Positions 58,375 through 64,000 of a DNA stretch of 64,000 nt are shown here, piece after piece. The DNA is from Dioscorea cayenensis subsp. rotundata (Eukaryota > Streptophyta > Magnoliopsida > Dioscoreales > Dioscoreaceae), in contig NC_052489.1 in assembly GCF_009730915.1 (NCBI RefSeq), forward strand, positions 5,669,622 to 5,733,621. Reading direction: 5' to 3'. Below the pieces are notes generated by a model. That model searched no databases and had not been told where the DNA came from. It saw nothing but the letters and a program-made list of their open reading frames with translations. Made by a program: the position numbers and the translations under genes. Every line of letters starts with the position of its first letter. Within the stretch, counting starts at the first letter, position 1.

Positions 58375-61300
58375 CAATAAAAAAAAAATAACAAAATATA
58401 TTAAAAAAACAAGTCTACAAAAATTACAAATAATAATTTCATGCAAATATTAAAAAAAAACACAAGTCTAAAAACTAATAATGAAAAATAAATATCAAGA
58501 ATACAACAAATAATTTCATTCAAGTTTACAACAAATAATTTTCATGCAAATATTTACACCAAGTCTACAAAAAAATTACAAATAATAGTTTCATGCAAAT
58601 ATTAAAAAAAACACAAGTCTAAAACTAATAATTAAAATAAATATCAAGAATACAACAACTAATTTCATTCAAGTCTACAACAAATAATTTCATGCAAATA
58701 TTAAAAAAACACAAGTCTAAAACTAATAATGAAAAATAAATATCAACAATACAACAAATAATTTCATTCAAGTCTACAACAAATAATTTCATGCAAATAT
58801 ATACACAAAAAAAAACCAAGTCTACAAAAACTACAAATAATAATTTCATGTATTTTTTAAAAAAACCACAAGTCGAAACTAATAATAAAAATAAATATCA
58901 AGAATACAACTAATAATTTCATTCAACTCTCCAAAAAAAAGAATTCATGCAAATATTTAAAAAAACAAGTCTACAAAAATTATAAATAATAATTCCATGC
59001 AAATATTAAAAAAAACACAAGTCTAAAACTAATAATGAAAATAAATATCAACAATGCAACAAATAATTTCATTCAAGTCTACAACAAGTAATTTCATGCA
59101 AATATATACACAAAAAAAAATGAAGTCTACAAAAACTACAAATAATAATTTCTTGCATTTTTTTAAAAAAATCACAAGTCGAAACTAATAATAAAAATAA
59201 ATATCAAGAATACAACTAATAATTTCAATCAACTCTCCAAAAAAGAATTCATGCAAATATTTAAAAAAACAAGTCTACAAAAATTACAAATAATAATTTC
59301 ATGCAAATATTAAAAAAAAACACAAGTCTAAAACTAATAATGAAAATAAATATCAACAATACAACAAATAATTTCATTCAAGTCTACAACAAATAATTTC
59401 ATGCAAATATATACACAAAACAGAACCAAATCTACAAAAATTACAAATAATAGTTTCATGGAAATATTAAAAAAAGCACAAGTCTAAAACTAATAATGAA
59501 AATAAATATCAATAATACAACAAATAATTTCATTCAAGTCTACAACAAATAATTTCATGCAAATATTTATATATAAAAAAAAAACCAAGTCTACAAAAAC
59601 TACAACTAATAATTTCATGTATTTTTTTTAAAAAACCACAAGTCTAAGCTATTAATAAAAATAAATATCAAGAATACAACTAATAATTTCATTCAACTCT
59701 CCCAAAAAAAATTCATGCAAATATTTAAAAAAACAAGTCTACAAAAATTACAAATAATAATTTCATGCAAATATTAAAAAAACACACAAGTCTAAAACTA
59801 ATAATGAAAATAAATATCAACAATACAACAAATAATTTTGTTCAAGTCTACAAAAATAATTTGATACAAATATTTAAAAAAACAACTCTACAAAAGCTAG
59901 AAATAATAATTTCATGCATTTTTTAAAAAAACCCATAAGACTAAACTAATAATAAAAATAAATATCAAGAATACAACTAATAATTTTGTTCAAGTCTAAA
60001 AAAATAATTTCATGAAAATATTATGATGGTTCCGGGTTGGGGGAGGGGTGTGATGTGCTAAGTTCACTCAAAAACTCACCCAAAGATTAAACACTCACAC
60101 ACAATCAAAGCAAGATAAAAGAGACAAGCAAATTGGTAACCCAGTTCGGCACAACCTTGCCTACATCTGGGGGGTCAGGCCCGGAGAAACAATCCACTAA
60201 AAGAGGTATAAGAACAAGGAGAACAACACTCACTCACTCTCTCAATACAAAGAATATCCTCTCAAGATTGCCCGACGGCCACACACTCAACTCTCACCGA
60301 AGAGTCTCTCACTGGTTAGCTCATCCTAAATCTTCAAGCAGGATCTCTTATATAGACGCATCGACGTCCACAAAGTTACCTCTTTTAGAATTCTCCGCGG
60401 CTGGACACCTTCCAAAGTTAGATGTTGCAACATGACCCACCTTACTGAACATGACTGAGTTCTAGCCAGATGCACCCGAATCTGCGACCTTCAACCTCCC
60501 GGTTCCTTCAGTCCGTCTCGTAGCAGTTGACTCGACCCAAGCTCCTCCTGCCTGCAGCTGCTTCCTTCCTCACATCACTTCAGCAGATCTCCCTCTCCCG
60601 AGGGACGTGCCCACCAAGGCACACACGACCATCTCACCAAAGATTGCCACCGAAGATCTCCCGATCTTTTTTCCAAACTTGGCCCAAGTTTGGTCTTCCC
60701 AATTGATCTTAGCACATGAAATATTGTTACTAAACTTGATCTCATCTTCACCCAAGTTTAGTTTTCAATATTTTCAAGCATGATCTTCAATCATCTATGC
60801 TTGGATCTCCAAATCTCTAATCATATCTCTTGCAATCTTCAATCAATCTCCACACATGATCAGTCTCCATGAATAGTTTTGCCCATAGATAGCTCCTGGA
60901 TCTTCCTTGAAATTGAGTTGCTAAATATGGTCTTGATATTCTCCTTGGCATGTTTTTACATTATTTAGTTTGTGTCTTTAAATAGCTTCACACCAAGTTT
61001 AACTTGAATCTTCTAATAGCTTCATACAATCTTCATGATCTTGAAATCTTGCCAATAATAGAATATTCCTCTCTCTTCAAATAGATCTTTCTAAAAAAAA
61101 GTTCTATCAAATATATGAATTATCATCCCGTATCTTACCAAGGATAGATAATTATTCCTAAATGAAAACTTACATTTCTTGAAGAGATCCTTTAGCCTTG
61201 ATGCACTTTCCAAAAATAGTTTATCATCACATGATCGTATTGAGAAGAATATCTACTAAATAAAATCTTCAACCTTGATCTTCATAACATCTCATGACAT

Positions 61301-62690
61301 TATCCTTTGCCACATCATCATCCTAGTCACCTTTTCCTTTGATGAGTCATTTCTAGCCACGTCATCATCCTCATGCCATGTCACTACTTGGCTTGTCATA
61401 TAATGCCAATCTACGTCATCAGACTTAACATATTAAAAAAAACAACTCTATGAAAACTACAAATAATAATTTCATGTACTTTTTAAAAACCCACAAGCTA
61501 AAAACAATTTCATTCAAGTCCACAAAAAAAAAATAATTTCATGCATTTTTCAAAAAAACCAAAACTCTAAACTAATAATAAAAATAAATATCGTAAATAC
61601 AAAAAAAATAATTTCATTCAACTCTACAAAAATAATTTCATGCAAATATTAAAGAAAAAACCAAGTCTGCAAAAACTAGAAATAATAATTTCATGCATTT
61701 TTTTTAAAAAACCACATGTCTAAACTAATAATAAAAATAAATATCAAGAATACAACTAATAATTTTGTTCAAGTCTACAAAAAATAATTTGATGTACTTT
61801 TTAAAAACCCACAAATTAAAAATAGTTTCATTCAAGTCCACAATAAATAATTTCATGCATTTTTCAAAAAAACCACAACTCTAAACTAATAATAAAAATA
61901 AATATCATAAATATAAAAAAATAATTTCATTCAACTCTACAAAAATAATTTCATGCAAATATTAAAAAAAACCAAGTCTACAAAAACTAGAAATAATAAT
62001 TTCCTGCATTTTTTAAAAAAAACCACATGTCTAAAATAATAATAAAAATAAATATCAAGAATACAACTAATAATTTTGTTCAAGTCTACAAAAATAATTT
62101 CATCTACTTTTTAAAAACCCACAAGTTAAAAATAATTTCATTCAAGTCCACAATAAATAATTTCATGCATTTTTCAAAAAAAACCACAACTCTAAACTAA
62201 TAATAAAAATAAATATCATAAATACAAAAAAATAATTTCATTCAACTCTACAGAAATAATTTCATGCAAATATTAAAAATAACCAAGCCTACAAAAACTA
62301 GAAATAATAATTTCATGCATTTTTTTTTAAAAACCACATGTCTAAACTAATAATAAAAATAAATATCAAGAATACAACTAATAATTTTGTTCAAGTCTAC
62401 AAAAATAAATTCATACAATTATTAAAAAAAAAACAACTCTATAAAAACTACAAATAATAATTTCATGCAGTTTTTTGAAAAACCACAAGTCTAAACTAAT
62501 AATTAACTTAAATAACAAGAATTTCAACTAATACTTTTATTCATGTCTACAATAATAATTTCGTCCAAATATTTATAAAAAAAAAAGTCTACCAAAACTA
62601 CAAATAATAATTTCATGCATTTTTTTTAAAAAAAAATCACAAGTCTAAACTAATAATTAAAATAAATATATCAAGAGTACAACTAACACT
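58375..62690. repeat. satellite array of ~155-bp monomers inside the hAT element
   Basis: The landmark 'aaataaatatcaa' recurs about every 148-161 bases (one short unit of ~99) from 58486 to 59956, and again from 61583 to about 62660, roughly 20 monomers. Longer and shorter spacings (~150 and ~156-161) alternate, giving a dimeric higher-order unit of ~306-311 bases. Each monomer has 'aataatttcatgcaaatatt', an A run, and 'acaagtctaaaactaataat'. Composition is ~80% AT with no coding. It lies between the transposase start and the right hAT end, and a solo LTR interrupts it. Spacings were counted by hand. Confidence 0.85.
60024..61430 (-). mobile_element. solo LTR, copia-type family, copy 2, inside the satellite
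   Basis: 1407 bases with termini TGATGGTTCC and CAGACTTAACA and a perfect 5-base target duplication TATTA (60019-60023, 61431-61435). On the minus strand it begins TGTTAAGTCTGATGACG and has a TATA box (TCTATATAAGAG, near 60346-60357). It matches copy 1 at 31608-32517 through 'cagttcggcacaac' and neighbours, but is ~500 bases longer. There is no primer site or coding DNA beside it, so this is a solo LTR. Confidence 0.9.
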
Positions 62691-62836
62691 TGCATGATTA
62701 AAATAAGACAAGCCTGCAAAACTATAACTAAACATAAAAATAAATAAATCATGACCAAACTTCTTAATTGGGGACTTCCAAAATGTAAAAAATTAAGAGG
62801 TAACCCAAATTTGCACCACTCCAAGTCTCCAGAGTT

Positions 62837-62999
62837 CTCACCTTGTTTTGGAACCAAAGAATACACTAGTTCCAGCTTATCATATTCTGACACATGTCCC
62901 ATGTGATATTATTATATTTTTTCTATTGTGATTGGGGACATGTGTCAGGTTTTAATAGGTTGGAACCAGGGTATTCCCTGGTTCCACAACCAGGGGAGA
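62837..62999. repeat. small foldback MITE in hAT right arm
   Basis: Arms of ~65 bases pair: 'ccttgttttggaacca...agttccag...ctgacacatgtccc' with 'gggacatgtgtcag...ggttggaacc...ggttccacaaccagg'. The loop is ~35 AT-rich bases. Its class is not known to me. Confidence 0.65.
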
Positions 63000-63576
63000 T
63001 GAGTTCAAGTCTTCAAGACTCCAACTTGTAATATTAAGCCTTGATAATGTTCACTTGAAATAATTAAACTCCAAGAATCCAAATAATATGCCTTGAGAGA
63101 GTGAGATTAAGAGAGAATGAATGTAGGAGAGTTGAGAAAAAAAAATGAGATTAAGAGAGCATGAGAGTAAGAGAGTTGAGAAAGATTGATAATTGGTAAA
63201 AACTAAATAATGTGGGGATGAGGGGTATATATAGAATTTTATCAAAAATTTTTAAAAAAAACTGATTTTTTCAAAATTTTAAATTTGAATTTTAAAAAAA
63301 ATAATAAAAAAAAGCTCAACGGTTGTAATAGCCTTTGGGCTTCAACGGCTCCCAACCCGCCGGGTTACTCGGCGGGTTGGGAACCTGGTTTCAACCCGGT
63401 TCTAAGCCGGGCCACGGGTTGGGGCAAGCCTAACCTGTAACCGGCCCGTCTCTATGACGGGCCGATTACAGTTCTTTGACCCAGCCCGCCGGGTTAATGA
63501 CCTGACGGGCCGATTTTGTACCAGGTACGGGCCGGACCGGGTTACCGGATGGCTTGTGTCCACCTCTATTTCTGAT

Positions 63577-64000
63577 CGTGCAACTTCTTGTAATTCATTC
63601 CGCCAACCATCTTCATGGAATGTTTGACCAGATAATAATATGTAATGGTTTATTTGGTTCTCTTGTGAAGCATTGCAGATATTTGATATTTCAATAATTT
63701 TCTTGTTAGCAATTAATAATTAGGGTTATTTATATTTTTATTTTTTTTTCTTGCATGTCCCTACAGAAGTGTGTAATCATTGATAATACTGATAATTAGG
63801 GTTTTTCTTTCTTGCTTGGCCTTTGTTTATGTAATCAATATTCCTTTATCTTTATTTACTTACGTACCCCTTTTCAAGCGGTCAATTAAAATTATTTTAA
63901 CAAAAGTTAAACGGAAAATACGATGATTAAAGGTAATAGGACATCCAAGCAATTTTCTCATGTATACATTATTGATAGTAATTATCCACATTTATTTTTT
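63577..64000. other. right flank of the hAT element
   Basis: Resumes the sequence that was interrupted at 53272. It is AT-rich, no gene is recognised, and the window ends here. Confidence 0.5.

Larger units (their letters stand above)
53273..63568 (-). mobile_element. complete 10.3-kb hAT transposon with nested insertions
   Basis: Left end TAGTGGTGGGCACGGGCCGG; the right end complements to TAGAGGTGGACACAAGCCAT. A perfect 8-base target duplication TTTCTGAT lies at 53265-53272 and 63569-63576. Both ends carry ~200 bases of GC-rich subterminal repeats built from short CCGGC/GGGCC words, typical of this hAT group. The transposase runs on the minus strand (56274-58354) and is decayed. Between its start and the right end lie the satellite array and a foldback MITE. 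A long-TIR element sits near the left end and a solo LTR in the array. The perfect target duplication shows the unit has stayed whole since insertion, although it is certainly immobile on its own. Confidence 0.9.

Noticed and set aside
58117..58446. alternative 109-codon minus-strand frame over the hAT N-terminus
   Set aside because: Overlaps the BED-finger frame in another phase and has no zinc-finger or other motif.
60024..60048. G-rich tract read as a polypurine tract of a plus-oriented element
   Set aside because: The TG...CA ends and TATTA duplication place the G-rich tract inside the LTR, and the TATA box and U5-like wording point to the minus strand.
58375..62690. array taken at first as a possible CRISPR-like repeat-spacer structure
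   Set aside because: All parts of the ~155-bp unit are repeated, with no unique spacers of constant length and no cas-like genes. It is a plant satellite.

Overview
This window looks like nuclear DNA of a flowering plant. It is AT-rich, and its genes have many GT-AG introns. It encodes plant-specific plastid proteins (an LTD-type ankyrin protein and a plastid ribosomal protein L6) and a plant receptor-like cytoplasmic kinase, and it carries every common class of plant transposon. I cannot fix the species. A non-grass angiosperm is my guess and no more than that. There are no operons, CRISPR arrays or convincing tRNA/rRNA genes.

Layout. 1-17.7 kb is a transposon landfill: a formin gene fragment (961-1365), then a candidate giant Mutator-like element (about 2454-17688) bounded by ~170-190 bp inverted repeats. 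It holds a dead FAR1-type transposase gene (3.62-9.66 kb). That gene is split in frame by a CACTA element (3769-7599), which is itself split by an hAT deletion derivative (3869-4477, perfect 8-bp duplication). The same interval holds an NPH3-like gene fragment and a truncated Ty3/gypsy element with one long LTR (12.04-17.28 kb). 17.9-29 kb is a genic island: plastid RPL6 (+), COG5 (+) and LTD (-). All three carry ~75-250 bp tandem duplications in introns, and two of these duplicate a splice acceptor together with the start of the following exon. 29-34.6 kb is intergenic, with a solo copia-type LTR and a PIF/Harbinger transposase remnant. 34.6-48 kb is a second genic island: an uncharacterised plastid membrane protein (-), a five-exon PBL-type kinase (-) and mitochondrial cardiolipin synthase (+, eight exons), with a Stowaway MITE and a foldback element with internal tandem repeats between them. 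48.7-53.2 kb has adjacent fragments of S-adenosylmethionine synthase and a class II small heat-shock protein, then AT-rich DNA ending in a Helitron 3' terminus. 53,273-63,568 is one complete 10.3-kb hAT element with a perfect 8-bp target duplication. Inside it are a long-TIR Mutator-like element, a decayed hAT transposase, a ~4.3 kb satellite array with ~155-bp monomers, a solo LTR inserted in that array, and a small foldback MITE.

The six intact-looking genes have ordinary housekeeping or signalling roles: plastid translation (RPL6), Golgi tethering (COG5), thylakoid targeting of light-harvesting proteins (LTD), cardiolipin synthesis (CLS), immune-type signalling (PBL), and an unknown plastid membrane protein. 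They do not form a pathway. The most unusual content is the nested transposon structure, dated by its target-site duplications, above all the hAT element that carries its own satellite array.
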